A DNA stretch of 64,000 nucleotides from Kaistella montana (GTDB lineage: Bacteria; Bacteroidota; Bacteroidia; Flavobacteriales; Weeksellaceae): assembly GCF_024436175.1 (NCBI RefSeq), contig NZ_JANFQP010000002.1, forward strand, positions 558,001-622,000. The letters run 5' to 3'. Positions 26,798 through 36,476 of the stretch are shown piece after piece. The notes under the pieces were generated by a model, which worked only from the letters and a program-made list of their open reading frames with translations, did no database searches and had not been told where the DNA came from. The translations under genes were made by a program, and so were the position numbers. Within the stretch, counting starts at the first letter, position 1; each line of letters starts with the position of its first letter.

Positions 26798-28936
26798 ATG
26801 AAAAGAATATTTTTACTGCTCACTTTCATGATGAGCTTTTTACAAATGAAAGCCGATGAAGGAATGTGGCTTTTAATGATGATTAAAAGACTCAACGGAG
26901 TTGATATGAAAAAAGAAGGATTGAAACTTACTCCTGAAGAGATTTATTCAGTCAATAACTCCAGTTTAAAAGACGCAATTGTGCAGTTTGGCGGAGGTTG
27001 TACAGCAGAGATGGTTTCTAAAGAAGGTTTGCTTTTTACCAATCACCACTGCGGATACGGAAATATTGCAGCATTGTCAACCCCAGAGAAAGATCATTTA
27101 ACCAATGGTTTTTGGGCTATGAAAAAAAGCGAAGAACTTCCTGCTAAAGGACTTTCTGTAAGATTTTTAGTAAGAATGGATGATGCTACGAAACGCATCA
27201 ATTCAAAATTGAATAACAACATGTCTGCTGATGAAAGAAAAGCAATAATCGATGCAGAATATAAAGCCATCCAAGCTGAAAACTCCGAAAACGGAAAATA
27301 CACCGTAGTAGTAAGAGATTTCTTTAACGGAAACGAGTTTTACTATTTCGTTTACCAAGATTTCAAAGATGTTCGTTTGGTAGGGACTCCGCCGAACTCT
27401 TTAGGAAAATTCGGTGGCGATACCGATAACTGGGAATGGCCAAGACACACCGCAGATTTCTCTGTTTTCAGAGTATATGCTGATGCAAATGGCAACCCTG
27501 CAGAATATTCACCAAGCAATGTTCCAATGAAGCCTAAACATTCGCTTCCGATTTCTTTGAAAGGTTACAAACCTGGAGATTTCACAATGATCGTAGGATT
27601 TCCTGGAAGAACCAACAGATTCTTGACTTCTTACGGAATCGAACAAATGGTAAACAAAGACTATCCGGCTTGGGTAGAAGCGTCTAAACTTGCCATGGAT
27701 GTGATGAAAAAATACATGGACAAAGATCAAGCAACCAAACTTGATTATGCGTCTCAGTATGCATCTGTAGCCAACTACTGGAAAAACAGACAAGGAACTA
27801 TCGATGCCGTTAATAAAAACGGAACCGTAGCCGATAAGAAAGCTTTGGAAGATAAATATATGGTTTGGGCACTTCTACCAGAAAACCAAGCTACTTATAG
27901 CGGAGTCCTATCGGATATTAAATCCAATTACGCTCAGTTTTCTAACAGAAATGTAGAAAGAAATTACTCTTCTCAGCTTCAAAGAAATGCTAAATATATA
28001 GCAGTAGCTTACCAATTAGGTTCTCTTTTGAAAACTTATGCGGATCAAGATGCCAACGGAAAAGTTGCAATGAAAACCAAAGTTACCGATGCAATCGATA
28101 GACTTTATGATGGTTTCAATCCAAATTTGGAAGGCGAAATGTTGAATTCAATGGTAAACCTTTATCAGCAAAAAGTTGCGAAATCCGATGCTTCACCAAC
28201 TTTGTTGGCGGCAGATGCTAAAAATCTTTCAACGGTAGCTTTCTCTTCGATTTTTGCAAATAAAGAATCTGCTTTGAACTTTGTAAATAATCCTGATCGA
28301 TTGAAAATTGATGCAGATCCAATGTTGAAATTGGCAAACGGTTTCATTAATGATCAAAAATTAGCAAGTGATAAATATGCGAAAGTTGATGAAGCTTTTG
28401 CTAAAAATAGCAGAATTTTCTTAGATGGTTTAAGAAAATCAATGCCTGAAAAAGATTTCTATCCAGATGCAAACTCTACCATGAGATTGACTTCCGGTAA
28501 AGTAAGCACCTTGCCGGTAAGAACCGACAGAAACTACTACGGAATTTCTGAGAAAAACAACTATTACACTGATGTAAACGGAATGGTTGCCAAATACAAA
28601 AAAGGCGACGAAGAATTTGATTTGCCACAAGATTTCATCGATTTGGTAAAGAAAAAAGATTTTGGACAGTATAAGGATAAAAAAGGATTTATGCCTGCGA
28701 ATTTCCTTTCAGATAATGACATCACAGGAGGAAACTCTGGATCACCAATTCTTGATGGAAGAGGTAATTTACTCGGTTTAGCATTCGATGGAAACAGCGA
28801 AGCGTTGAGCGGAGATATCATCTTCGACCAAAAATGGCAAAAAACCATCAACGTTGACGTGAGAATGGTACTTTGGATTATCGAGAAATACGGTAAAGCA
28901 GGTCACTTAATCAGTGAAATGTCTTTAGTGAAATAA
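26798..28936 (+). CDS. S46 family dipeptidyl-peptidase, DPP7-like
   Basis: Secreted serine exopeptidase that releases dipeptides from peptide N-termini. The signal peptide is followed by ADEGMWLL, the hallmark S46 mature N-terminus. Catalytic His is in TNHHCGYGN (residues 83-84), Asp in the DTDNWEWPRHTADF region, and Ser647 in GGNSGSP. Eighteen residues after that serine the sequence reads FDGN, a Gly at the position that is Gly in Porphyromonas DPP7 and Arg in the acidic-specific DPP11, so a DPP7-like preference for hydrophobic P1 residues is predicted. The 712-residue length is typical. It is a single-gene unit ended by a strong terminator. Confidence 0.95.
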   Translation: MKRIFLLLTFMMSFLQMKADEGMWLLMMIKRLNGVDMKKEGLKLTPEEIYSVNNSSLKDAIVQFGGGCTAEMVSKEGLLFTNHHCGYGNIAALSTPEKDHLTNGFWAMKKSEELPAKGLSVRFLVRMDDATKRINSKLNNNMSADERKAIIDAEYKAIQAENSENGKYTVVVRDFFNGNEFYYFVYQDFKDVRLVGTPPNSLGKFGGDTDNWEWPRHTADFSVFRVYADANGNPAEYSPSNVPMKPKHSLPISLKGYKPGDFTMIVGFPGRTNRFLTSYGIEQMVNKDYPAWVEASKLAMDVMKKYMDKDQATKLDYASQYASVANYWKNRQGTIDAVNKNGTVADKKALEDKYMVWALLPENQATYSGVLSDIKSNYAQFSNRNVERNYSSQLQRNAKYIAVAYQLGSLLKTYADQDANGKVAMKTKVTDAIDRLYDGFNPNLEGEMLNSMVNLYQQKVAKSDASPTLLAADAKNLSTVAFSSIFANKESALNFVNNPDRLKIDADPMLKLANGFINDQKLASDKYAKVDEAFAKNSRIFLDGLRKSMPEKDFYPDANSTMRLTSGKVSTLPVRTDRNYYGISEKNNYYTDVNGMVAKYKKGDEEFDLPQDFIDLVKKKDFGQYKDKKGFMPANFLSDNDITGGNSGSPILDGRGNLLGLAFDGNSEALSGDIIFDQKWQKTINVDVRMVLWIIEKYGKAGHLISEMSLVK

Positions 28937-28951
28937 TATTTTTCAAATTAT

Positions 28952-28991
28952 AAAAAAGCCCGTTGAAATTTTCAACGGGCTTTTTTTTTTT
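28952..28991 (+). terminator. Strong intrinsic terminator after the S46 peptidase
   Basis: Perfect stem GCCCGTTGAA (28958-28967) with TTCAACGGGC (28971-28980), 3-nt loop, flanked by six A before and eleven T after. Confidence 0.93.
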
Positions 28992-29004
28992 GCTCGATAA
29001 TTTT

Positions 29005-29012
29005 TATATTTG
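29005..29012 (+). promoter_or_regulatory. -7 promoter box for the DUF3267 gene
   Basis: TATATTTG, exact consensus, 18 nt before the ATG at 29031 and 13 bp after the preceding terminator. Confidence 0.55.
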
Positions 29013-29030
29013 GAGAATAAAAGCAACTAA

Positions 29031-29597
29031 ATGAATTTAGAAAACTTCGAAAAAGAAGAAAAGATAATTGATTTGATGAAAGCGAATTTAGTAGCCTTAA
29101 AATATTTGTTATTATTTGTTATTATTTTTGCTGTCCCTTTTTTTCTCATATGGCAGAATAGTTTTTCTAAGGCCTCATTTAGTTCGGATTATATTTTTGT
29201 TAAACTATTTTCACCTGTGGTAGGAATGATTTTGGGAATCATTGCTCATGAGTTGATCCATGGAATGTTCTTTGCCATGTATGCTAAACAAGGTTTCAAA
29301 TCTATCAAATTTGGAATCCTTTGGAAAATGTTAACTCCTTATTGCCATTGTAAAGAACCGTTACAAATCAAACATTATAAGATTGCTTTACTTGCACCGT
29401 TTGTGATACTTGGTATTATTCCTTCAATCATCAGTTTGTTCACCGGAAATCTTATTCTTCTCATATTTGGAATTTTTTTCTCTGGCGCAGCAGCAGGAGA
29501 TTTAATGATATACCAACTAATAAAAAAAGAAAACCCTGAAGATTATGTTCAGGATCATCCTACTGAAGCAGGTTACATTATATTCAAAAATAAATAA
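29031..29597 (+). CDS. DUF3267 family membrane protein, putative zinc metalloprotease
   Basis: 188 residues with four hydrophobic segments. HELIHG near residue 74 is an HExxH-type zincin motif inside or next to the second membrane segment, followed by FAMYAKQGFKSIKFGI and the cysteine/histidine cluster PYCHCKEP. This arrangement fits DUF3267, a predicted membrane metalloprotease family with no established substrate. It is monocistronic, with its own promoter box and a bidirectional terminator shared with msrA. Confidence 0.85.
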   Translation: MNLENFEKEEKIIDLMKANLVALKYLLLFVIIFAVPFFLIWQNSFSKASFSSDYIFVKLFSPVVGMILGIIAHELIHGMFFAMYAKQGFKSIKFGILWKMLTPYCHCKEPLQIKHYKIALLAPFVILGIIPSIISLFTGNLILLIFGIFFSGAAAGDLMIYQLIKKENPEDYVQDHPTEAGYIIFKNK

Positions 29598-29625
29598 AGC
29601 AGAGAATTTCTCTGCTTTATTTTTA
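29596..29625. terminator. Bidirectional terminator between DUF3267 and msrA
   Basis: Perfect 10-bp stem AAAGCAGAGA (29596-29605) with TCTCTGCTTT (29609-29618), 3-nt loop, T-rich after and A-rich before. It separates two convergent genes. Confidence 0.85.
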
Positions 29626-30267
29626 TTCAGTTTCTAACATTCCCAATTCTCCGTAATGTTTTTTGAACTTAGCGATTTTCGGACCTACTACTGCACTGCA
29701 ATAAGGTTGCGTAGGATTTTCATTGTAGTAACCTTGATGATACTGTTCTGCAGGCCAAAATTTCTCAAATTGAGCAAATTCCGTTACATAATCTCCGCTC
29801 CATCTTCCTGAAGCTTCAGAGGCTTTTAAAGCGGCTTCAGCCTTTTGTTTTTCAGCTTCATCTTTATAGAAAATTACCGATCGATATTGCGTTCCGATAT
29901 CATTCCCTTGTCGATTCAGCTGGGTAGGATCGTGTAGGAAAAAGAAAACATCCATTAGTTGTTCATAAGAAATAATTTGGGGGTCGTAAGCAATTTGTAC
30001 AACTTCTGCATGACCCGTTTGGCCAGTGCAAATTTCTTCATAGGTCGGGTTTGCCTTATGTCCTCCAGAATATCCTGAAATTGCTGCATCAACACCTTTT
30101 AGCAAATTGAAACAACTTTCTACACACCAAAAACATCCGCCACCGAAGGTGATATATTTTAAATTCTGTTTATCCATTTTTACATTTTTTGTTAAAGGTT
30201 TCTTCGTCTCCTGACCGTTGCAGGAAATCAATATTAAAGCCATCAAAAATACTAAAATCTTATTCAT
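29623..30267 (-). CDS. msrA: Peptide-methionine (S)-S-oxide reductase MsrA, lipoprotein form
   Basis: Repairs methionine-S-sulfoxide in proteins. A lipoprotein signal ends in LILISC (Cys at 16), so the enzyme is probably anchored in the envelope. The MsrA domain begins near residue 38 with YITFGGGCFWCVESCF, containing the catalytic Cys in GCFW, and continues with GYSGGHKANPTYEEICTG, GHAEVVQI, FFFLHDPTQLNRQGNDIGTQ and EQYHQGYY. No MsrB domain is fused. Convergent with the DUF3267 gene, sharing a terminator. Confidence 0.95.
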   Translation of the reverse strand: MNKILVFLMALILISCNGQETKKPLTKNVKMDKQNLKYITFGGGCFWCVESCFNLLKGVDAAISGYSGGHKANPTYEEICTGQTGHAEVVQIAYDPQIISYEQLMDVFFFLHDPTQLNRQGNDIGTQYRSVIFYKDEAEKQKAEAALKASEASGRWSGDYVTEFAQFEKFWPAEQYHQGYYNENPTQPYCSAVVGPKIAKFKKHYGELGMLETE

Positions 30268-30330
30268 GTTTTAATAACGAATTTCTATGATGAAAATTTT
30301 AATTAAAAATAATAAAAAGGTATTTCTGTT

Positions 30331-30366
30331 CAAAAAAATGAACACCTCATTTCCGAGATGTTCATT
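30331..30366 (-). terminator. Intrinsic terminator for the ROK gene
   Basis: 12-bp stem, 30337-30348 with 30355-30366, one mismatch, 6-nt loop. On the minus strand it is followed by seven T. It starts 24 bp after the ROK gene stop. Confidence 0.8.
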
Positions 30367-30389
30367 CATTTATTTTAGTAAAAAGCTAG

Positions 30390-31358
30390 TCATTTTTCCC
30401 AAACCAAAGCACTTGCGCCGAGAATCGCAGCATCGGCTTCGTCCAACTCACTGAAAACCAATTTAACTTTGTTTCTAAAAATAGGTAAAAGATTGCGCTC
30501 CATGTGGAGTTTTGTTGGTTTTAAAATAAAATCACCGGCTTGAATCACGCCACCGAAAAGAAGAATGGCTTCAGGTGAAGAAAACATGACGAAATTCGCT
30601 AAAGCTTCGCCTAATTTCTGTCCGGTATAGCGGAAGACCTCAATTGCGGTTGGGTCGCCTTTTTTAGCGCATTCGTGTACAACTTTAGAATTAATTTCTT
30701 CTTCGGGATAATTATTAAGCATCGAATCCGGGAATTCTGCACGCATTTTTTTAGCGGTAATCGCAATTCCAGTTGCAGATGCATAAGCTTCCAAAGAGCC
30801 TTCGGAGCCGGTGCTCCAGTGTTTTCTTCCGCCAGGTTTGATGATGGTATGTCCCAATTCTCCCGCAAATCCATCGTGCCCGTAAATCAAACTTCCGCCT
30901 GAAACAATTCCGCTTCCAACGCCCGTTCCGAGGGTGATCATGATGAAATCTTTCATTCCTCTCGCTGCGCCAAACATCATTTCGCCTAGTGCTGCTGCGT
31001 TTGCATCATTCGTCATTTTGCAGGGAAGTCCAAATTTTTTGGTCATGAGTTCTGCAAAAGGTACAATTCCTTTCCAGCGGAGGTTTGGAGCTTGCTCAAT
31101 GGTTCCTGTATAATAATTTGCGTTGGGAGCGCCCACTCCAATTCCGTCGAATCGGGCTTGGTTGCTGTGTTTTTTCATCAAGGGCGATATTTTATTGTAT
31201 AACGCATCGATGAAATCTTCAACTTTCTCATATTCATCGGTTTTGATGCTTCCTTTTTCAAGGATTTCGCCGCGATGGTTTACAAAGCCGTATTTGGTGT
31301 TGGTGCCGCCAATATCGATTCCTAAAGCAATCTGTTTTGACAAATCTATTAATGCCAT
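30390..31358 (-). CDS. ROK family protein, probable glucokinase
   Basis: ASKHA-fold sugar kinase of 322 residues without a DNA-binding domain, so a kinase and not a ROK repressor. Phosphate-1 loop LGIDIGGTNTKYGFV lies at residues 12-26, the ATP-binding ITLGTGVGSGIVSGG near 140, and the substrate region contains GELGHTIIKPGG. The classical ROK zinc motif CxCGxxGC is not present: the segment reads RKHWSTGSEGSLE. Glucose is the most likely substrate for such standalone members, but this is inferred. It is monocistronic, with terminators on both sides. Confidence 0.88.
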   Translation of the reverse strand: MALIDLSKQIALGIDIGGTNTKYGFVNHRGEILEKGSIKTDEYEKVEDFIDALYNKISPLMKKHSNQARFDGIGVGAPNANYYTGTIEQAPNLRWKGIVPFAELMTKKFGLPCKMTNDANAAALGEMMFGAARGMKDFIMITLGTGVGSGIVSGGSLIYGHDGFAGELGHTIIKPGGRKHWSTGSEGSLEAYASATGIAITAKKMRAEFPDSMLNNYPEEEINSKVVHECAKKGDPTAIEVFRYTGQKLGEALANFVMFSSPEAILLFGGVIQAGDFILKPTKLHMERNLLPIFRNKVKLVFSELDEADAAILGASALVWEK

Positions 31359-31405
31359 TAAAAAAAATTTAGACTTTAAAAATACAACAAATTCACATTA
31401 CGTTA

Positions 31406-31436
31406 ACAAAAAAACTTCTCCAAAGTTGGAGAAGTT
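31406..31436 (-). terminator. Intrinsic terminator for secA
   Basis: Stem AACTTCTCCA (31413-31422) with TGGAGAAGTT (31427-31436), 4-nt loop, followed on the minus strand by a T run interrupted by one G. It starts about 27 bp after the secA stop. Confidence 0.85.
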
Positions 31437-31462
31437 GATATGATAATTTTCATTTTCTTGTT

Positions 31463-34400
31463 TTACGCAGGGATTTCTCCTTTGTATAAGAATGAGATAA
31501 TCTCTTTGTTTACTTTTTCAACCATTTCGCTGAAAAGATAGAAAGATTCTTGTTTGTAAATCACCAATGGATCTTTCTGCTCGTAAACCGCACCTTGCGA
31601 AGAACGTCTTAAATCGTCCATTTCTCTTAAGTGAAGTTTCCAGTTTTCATCGATGATGGCGAGTGAAATATTTTTCTCGAAATCATTAATAAGAGATTCA
31701 CATTTGGTTTCGTACGCTTCTTTCAGGTCGGTAACGATGGTCATGGTTTTAATTCCATCGGTGAAAGGAACCTGAATCATTTTGAACATTGAACCTTGGT
31801 TTTGGTACACGTTTTCAATGATTGGGAAGGATTTTTCTTTCAGCAAGTCCAACTTCATGCGGTAATCTTCTGTAGCAGCTTTGAAAACTGCATTGGTGAT
31901 ATCTGCAACGGTTTTATTCTTGAATTCGCTTTCAGAAACTGGCGCTTCCATAGTGAAGTTTTTGATGATTTCGTATTCAAAATCTTTGTAGTCGCCTTCT
32001 AATTTAGTTTTGGTAACAATAGATTGAGCTACATCAAAAATCATGTTCGAAATATCATATTTCAAATGGTCTCCGAAGAGAGCGTTTTTTCTTCTTTTAT
32101 AGATGACATCACGCTGCTTGTTCATTACATCATCGTATTCGAGCAATCTTTTTCTGATTCCGAAGTTGTTTTCTTCTACTTTTTTCTGTGCTCTTTCGAT
32201 AGATTTGGAAATCATTCCATGCTGAATTACTTCGCCTTCTTTGTGTCCCATTCTGTCCATCATTTTCGCGATTCTTTCAGAACCGAAAAGACGCATCAAA
32301 TTGTCTTCCAAAGAAACATAGAATTGTGAACTACCTGGATCTCCTTGTCGGCCGGCTCTACCACGCAACTGGCGGTCAACTCTTCGGGAGTCGTGTCTTT
32401 CAGTACCGATGATTGCTAAACCACCGTTGGCTTTTACATCGCCTTGTAGCTTAATGTCGGTACCTCTACCTGCCATGTTGGTAGCAATGGTTACAACGCC
32501 CGGTCCACCTGCCATTGCAACAATTTCTGCTTCTCTGGCGTGTAGTTTAGCGTTCAATACATTGTGTTCTATTTTTCTGAGTTGAAGCGCTCTGGAAAGC
32601 AATTGAGAAATTTCAACTGAAGTTGTACCCACCAAAACTGGTCTTCCTGCAGCGGTTAATCTTTCGATTTCTTCGATTACTGCATTGTATTTTTCGCGGT
32701 TAGTTTTGAAGACTAAATCTTGTTTGTCATCGCGTTGGATTGGTCTGTTGGTCGGAATTACGACAACGTCGAGTTTGTAGATTTCCCAAAGTTCACCAGC
32801 TTCGGTTTCCGCAGTTCCGGTCATCCCCGCAAGTTTGTTGTACATGCGGAAATAATTCTGAAGTGTTATGGTTGCGAATGTTTGCGTAGCGGCTTCAATT
32901 TTTACATTTTCTTTTGCCTCAATCGCTTGGTGCAATCCGTCGGAATATCTTCTTCCTTCCATGATACGGCCGGTTTGCTCATCTACGATTTTCACTTCAC
33001 CATCGATTACAACATATTCGTCATCTTTTTCAAATAACGTGTAAGCTTTCAAAAGTTGGCTTAAAGTGTGAACTCTTTCAGATTTTACGGCAAATTCATT
33101 GAAAAGCTTTTCTTTTGCTTCAAATTCTTCTTCTTTAGATAAATTTTTAGCTTCAAGCTCGGCAATTTCAGTTGCGATATCATTCAAAACAAAGAAATCT
33201 TTATCTTCATTTCCTGCAGACATATATTCTACGCCGCGGTCGGTAAGGTCGATTTGGTTGTTTTTTTCGTCGATTACGAAATATAAATCCTTGTCAACAA
33301 TCGGCATATCGCGGTTGTTGTCGGCCATATATTGACCTTCGGTTTTTTGTAGAAGGGCTTTGTTTCCGCTTTCAGAAAGGAATTTAATTAAAGGTCGAGA
33401 TTTTGGTAAACCTCTGTAAGCTTGCAATAATTTGAAACCTCCTTCTTTAGTATTTCCGTTGGCGATTAATTTTTTAGCTTCATTAAAAATGGCTGAAACT
33501 GTTTTTTTCTGAATTTCAACGATTCTATCAACTGATGGTTTTAAAACATCAAATTCTTGTCTATCACCTTGTGGAACTGGTCCGGAAATAATCAAAGGCG
33601 TTCTCGCATCATCCACCAAAACGGAATCTACCTCATCGATAATAGCGAAATTCAATTCGCGCTGTACCAATTCATTAGGATTGGTTACCATGTTATCTCT
33701 CAGGTAATCGAAACCAAATTCGTTGTTGGTTCCGTAAGTAATGCTGGAGTTGTATGCTTTTCTTCTGGCGTCAGAATTCGGCTGGTGCAAATCGATACAA
33801 TCAATTGTTAAACCATGGAATTGATAAAGTGGCCCCATCCAAGCGGAGTCTCTTTTCGCCAAATAATCGTTTACAGTTACTACGTGAACACCTCTTTCTG
33901 GTAATGCGTTGAGGTAAATTGGTAAAGTTCCTACCAAAGTTTTACCTTCACCGGTTGCCATTTCGGCAATTTTTCCGCTGTGAAGCACCGCACCACCGAT
34001 AAATTGTACATCGTAATGTACCATATCCCAATGAATCGCGGTTCCTGCAGCATCCCATTTGTTTTTCCAGATGGCGGTGTCGCCTTGTACTTCAACGAAA
34101 TCTTTAGTAGCGGCCAATTCACGATCCATATCGGTCGCAGTAACGCGGATTTCTCCGTTTTGTGCTAATCTTCTAGAAGTTTCCTTGATTAAGGCAAATG
34201 CTTCCGGAAGGATCTCATTGAGTACTTTTTCTTCAACTTGATAAGAATCTTTTTTAAGCTGTTCTATTTTGGTAAAAAGTTCCTCTTTTTCATCAACATT
34301 GGTTGAATTCTTAATTTGTTCTTTCGTTTGCTCTATCTGAGAGGTAAAGTTGGCGGTAGCAGCTTTTAATTTTTCTTTGAATTCTGCTGTTTTTGCTCTC

Positions 34401-34534
34401 AATCCATCATCAGTGAGTTCCTGAATTTTTGGTTCAACCGCTTTTATTTTGATCAGTACTTTTTTTACTTCTTTCAGGTCGGTTGCGTTTTTATCGCCCA
34501 AGAAACCTTTAAGAACTTTGTCTATAAAACCCAT
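31463..34534 (-). CDS. secA: Preprotein translocase ATPase SecA
   Basis: Motor of the Sec pathway that pushes unfolded preproteins through SecYEG. Walker [10 protein letters not shown] lies near residues 191-199, the DEAD-box-like [12 protein letters not shown] near 295, [14 protein letters not shown] before it, and helicase motifs [11 protein letters not shown] and [16 protein letters not shown] in the second motor domain. The 1023-residue length reflects the insertions usual in Bacteroidetes. The C-terminus stops at FLYKGEIPA, right after the helical scaffold; there is no linker and no cysteine-rich zinc finger (CxCxSGxxxxxC). Monocistronic, with terminators on both sides. Confidence 0.98.
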   Translation of the reverse strand: MGFIDKVLKGFLGDKNATDLKEVKKVLIKIKAVEPKIQELTDDGLRAKTAEFKEKLKAATANFTSQIEQTKEQIKNSTNVDEKEELFTKIEQLKKDSYQVEEKVLNEILPEAFALIKETSRRLAQNGEIRVTATDMDRELAATKDFVEVQGDTAIWKNKWDAAGTAIHWDMVHYDVQFIGGAVLHSGKIAEMATGEGKTLVGTLPIYLNALPERGVHVVTVNDYLAKRDSAWMGPLYQFHGLTIDCIDLHQPNSDARRKAYNSSITYGTNNEFGFDYLRDNMVTNPNELVQRELNFAIIDEVDSVLVDDARTPLIISGPVPQGDRQEFDVLKPSVDRIVEIQKKTVSAIFNEAKKLIANGNTKEGGFKLLQAYRGLPKSRPLIKFLSESGNKALLQKTEGQYMADNNRDMPIVDKDLYFVIDEKNNQIDLTDRGVEYMSAGNEDKDFFVLNDIATEIAELEAKNLSKEEEFEAKEKLFNEFAVKSERVHTLSQLLKAYTLFEKDDEYVVIDGEVKIVDEQTGRIMEGRRYSDGLHQAIEAKENVKIEAATQTFATITLQNYFRMYNKLAGMTGTAETEAGELWEIYKLDVVVIPTNRPIQRDDKQDLVFKTNREKYNAVIEEIERLTAAGRPVLVGTTSVEISQLLSRALQLRKIEHNVLNAKLHAREAEIVAMAGGPGVVTIATNMAGRGTDIKLQGDVKANGGLAIIGTERHDSRRVDRQLRGRAGRQGDPGSSQFYVSLEDNLMRLFGSERIAKMMDRMGHKEGEVIQHGMISKSIERAQKKVEENNFGIRKRLLEYDDVMNKQRDVIYKRRKNALFGDHLKYDISNMIFDVAQSIVTKTKLEGDYKDFEYEIIKNFTMEAPVSESEFKNKTVADITNAVFKAATEDYRMKLDLLKEKSFPIIENVYQNQGSMFKMIQVPFTDGIKTMTIVTDLKEAYETKCESLINDFEKNISLAIIDENWKLHLREMDDLRRSSQGAVYEQKDPLVIYKQESFYLFSEMVEKVNKEIISFLYKGEIPA

Positions 34535-34604
34535 AAGTATTCGCTTTCGGCCAGCTGAAAATGCGTGGCCATTTAAAAGATTTTAGTTTTAGAATTTTTC
34601 TAAA

Positions 34605-34645
34605 ATATAAAAAGCCGGTAGCCGCTGCCGACTACCGACTGCATT
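34605..34645. terminator. Terminator between DUF2795 and secA genes
   Basis: 9-bp stem AGCCGGTAG (34613-34621) with CTACCGACT (34632-34640), one wobble pair, 10-nt loop. A T-rich stretch follows on the minus strand, and a T run follows on the plus strand. It ends the minus-strand DUF2795 gene before secA. Confidence 0.7.
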
Positions 34646-34649
34646 TTTT

Positions 34650-34871
34650 TTAATATTCGTCTTCGTTCCATAGGAAGTCGTCATCCGTTGGATAATCGCT
34701 CCATACTTCCTCTATGGATTCATAAATTTCTCCTTCATCTTCAATAGCCTGAAGATTTTCAACTACTTCCATTGGTGCACCTGTTCTAATTGCGTAGTCA
34801 ATAAGTTCCGCTTTAGTCATCGGCCAAGGCGCGTCGCTTAAATAAGAAGCTAATTCTAATGTCCAATACAT
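34650..34871 (-). CDS. DUF2795 domain-containing small protein
   Basis: 73 residues starting MYWTLELASYLSDAPWPMTK at the ATG at 34871; an upstream ATG at 34910 would add thirteen unconserved residues and lies upstream of the -7 box. The N-terminal two thirds (AELIDYAIRTGAPMEVVENLQ) match DUF2795, a small helical domain of unknown function common in Bacteroidetes. The C-terminal third is very acidic (EDEGEIYESIEEVWSDYP, then DDD and EDEY). No catalytic motif. It has its own promoter box and terminator. Confidence 0.85.
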   Translation of the reverse strand: MYWTLELASYLSDAPWPMTKAELIDYAIRTGAPMEVVENLQAIEDEGEIYESIEEVWSDYPTDDDFLWNEDEY

Positions 34872-34886
34872 ATATTTATTTTTTTG

Positions 34887-34894
34887 CAAAAGTA
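34887..34894 (-). promoter_or_regulatory. -7 promoter box for the DUF2795 gene
   Basis: TACTTTTG on the minus strand, exact TAnnTTTG, 15 nt before the ATG at 34871. Confidence 0.6.
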
Positions 34895-34967
34895 TAAAAA
34901 TAGGCGACATAAAAAAGGGATTTTGTCGCTGATTTTCAATAAACTTAGATTTTTTATTTTAAATTTT

Positions 34968-35557
<590 letters not shown>

Positions 35558-35614
35558 TTAATTCCCACAAATTTAATTAAAATCAAATCATTATTTTTAC
35601 GAAAATATTTAATT

Positions 35615-36412
35615 ATGCAATTCTCCGGGCAAATTCTAAAAATGACCACCCAAAACGGTAAACCCATTCAATACTTTCTGAATCTTTCGGATGATTTGAT
35701 CAATATGAACCAGCTTATTGGGAAAAATTTAAAGCTGAAACATATCGGTTATCAATGCGTAAACTGTGGAAGTGATGAGAAAATTTACCGAATGGGATTC
35801 TGTAAAAAATGTTTTTTTGAAAGTCCGTATGCTAGCGAAACGATTATCCGACCGGAACTTTCCACGGCTCATCTCGGAATTGCAGAACGGGATTTGGAGG
35901 TTGAAAAATCCATACAATTGCAACCGCATGTGGTTTATTTGGCCTATACCGGAGACGTGAAAGTGGGAGTGACGCGCGAGTCCCAAATCCCCACACGATG
36001 GATTGACCAAGGAGCGACTTTCGCTATTCCTATTGCCAAAACCGAAAACCGATACGAAGCTGGAATGATCGAAGTTGCCCTGAAAGAACATCTTGCTGAT
36101 AAAACCAACTGGCGAAAAATGTTGGAAGATGATTTCGAGGACGATCTGGATTTGACAAATTTTCGAGAGCAAATTAAAGATTATTTTCCCGCAGATTTCA
36201 AGAATTTTTATTTGATGGAGCAGGAGATGATTCGCTTGGATTATCCATACGAAGCTCCCGAAAAAATCAATTCGTTTACTTTGGATAAAAAGCCGGAATT
36301 CGAAGGTGTTTTGAAAGGAATTAAAGGCCAGTATCTCTGTTTCGAAGGTGGAAATTTCATTAATGTAAGAGGACACGAAGGGTATGTGGTAGAGCTAGGT
36401 GTTTCCAAATAA
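35615..36412 (+). CDS. DUF2797 family protein with zinc-ribbon-like cysteines
   Basis: 265 residues. An N-terminal beta-rich region is followed by CVNCGS and GFCKKCFFE near residues 48-68, four cysteines that could bind zinc. From about residue 107, VVYLAYTGDVKVGVTRES, RWIDQGATFAIPIAKTENRY and EAGMIEVAL recall the GIY-YIG nuclease layout: a VYL strand, a KVG strand, an Arg, then a Glu. This matches DUF2797, whose function is not established. TATTTTTA, one base from the -7 consensus, lies 15 nt before the start. The gene starts 66 bp from the dead epimerase on the opposite strand. Confidence 0.85.
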   Translation: MQFSGQILKMTTQNGKPIQYFLNLSDDLINMNQLIGKNLKLKHIGYQCVNCGSDEKIYRMGFCKKCFFESPYASETIIRPELSTAHLGIAERDLEVEKSIQLQPHVVYLAYTGDVKVGVTRESQIPTRWIDQGATFAIPIAKTENRYEAGMIEVALKEHLADKTNWRKMLEDDFEDDLDLTNFREQIKDYFPADFKNFYLMEQEMIRLDYPYEAPEKINSFTLDKKPEFEGVLKGIKGQYLCFEGGNFINVRGHEGYVVELGVSK

Positions 36413-36476
36413 ATAAAGAAAATTATTTTTCTTCATTAATCAAAAAAATTGGCATAAAATTTTAATCCTCAGCAGA

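Noticed and set aside
35729-36376. 215-codon minus-strand open frame opposite the DUF2797 gene
   Set aside because: Phe/Ser/Ile-rich shadow of a real gene; no start context and no recognisable motif.
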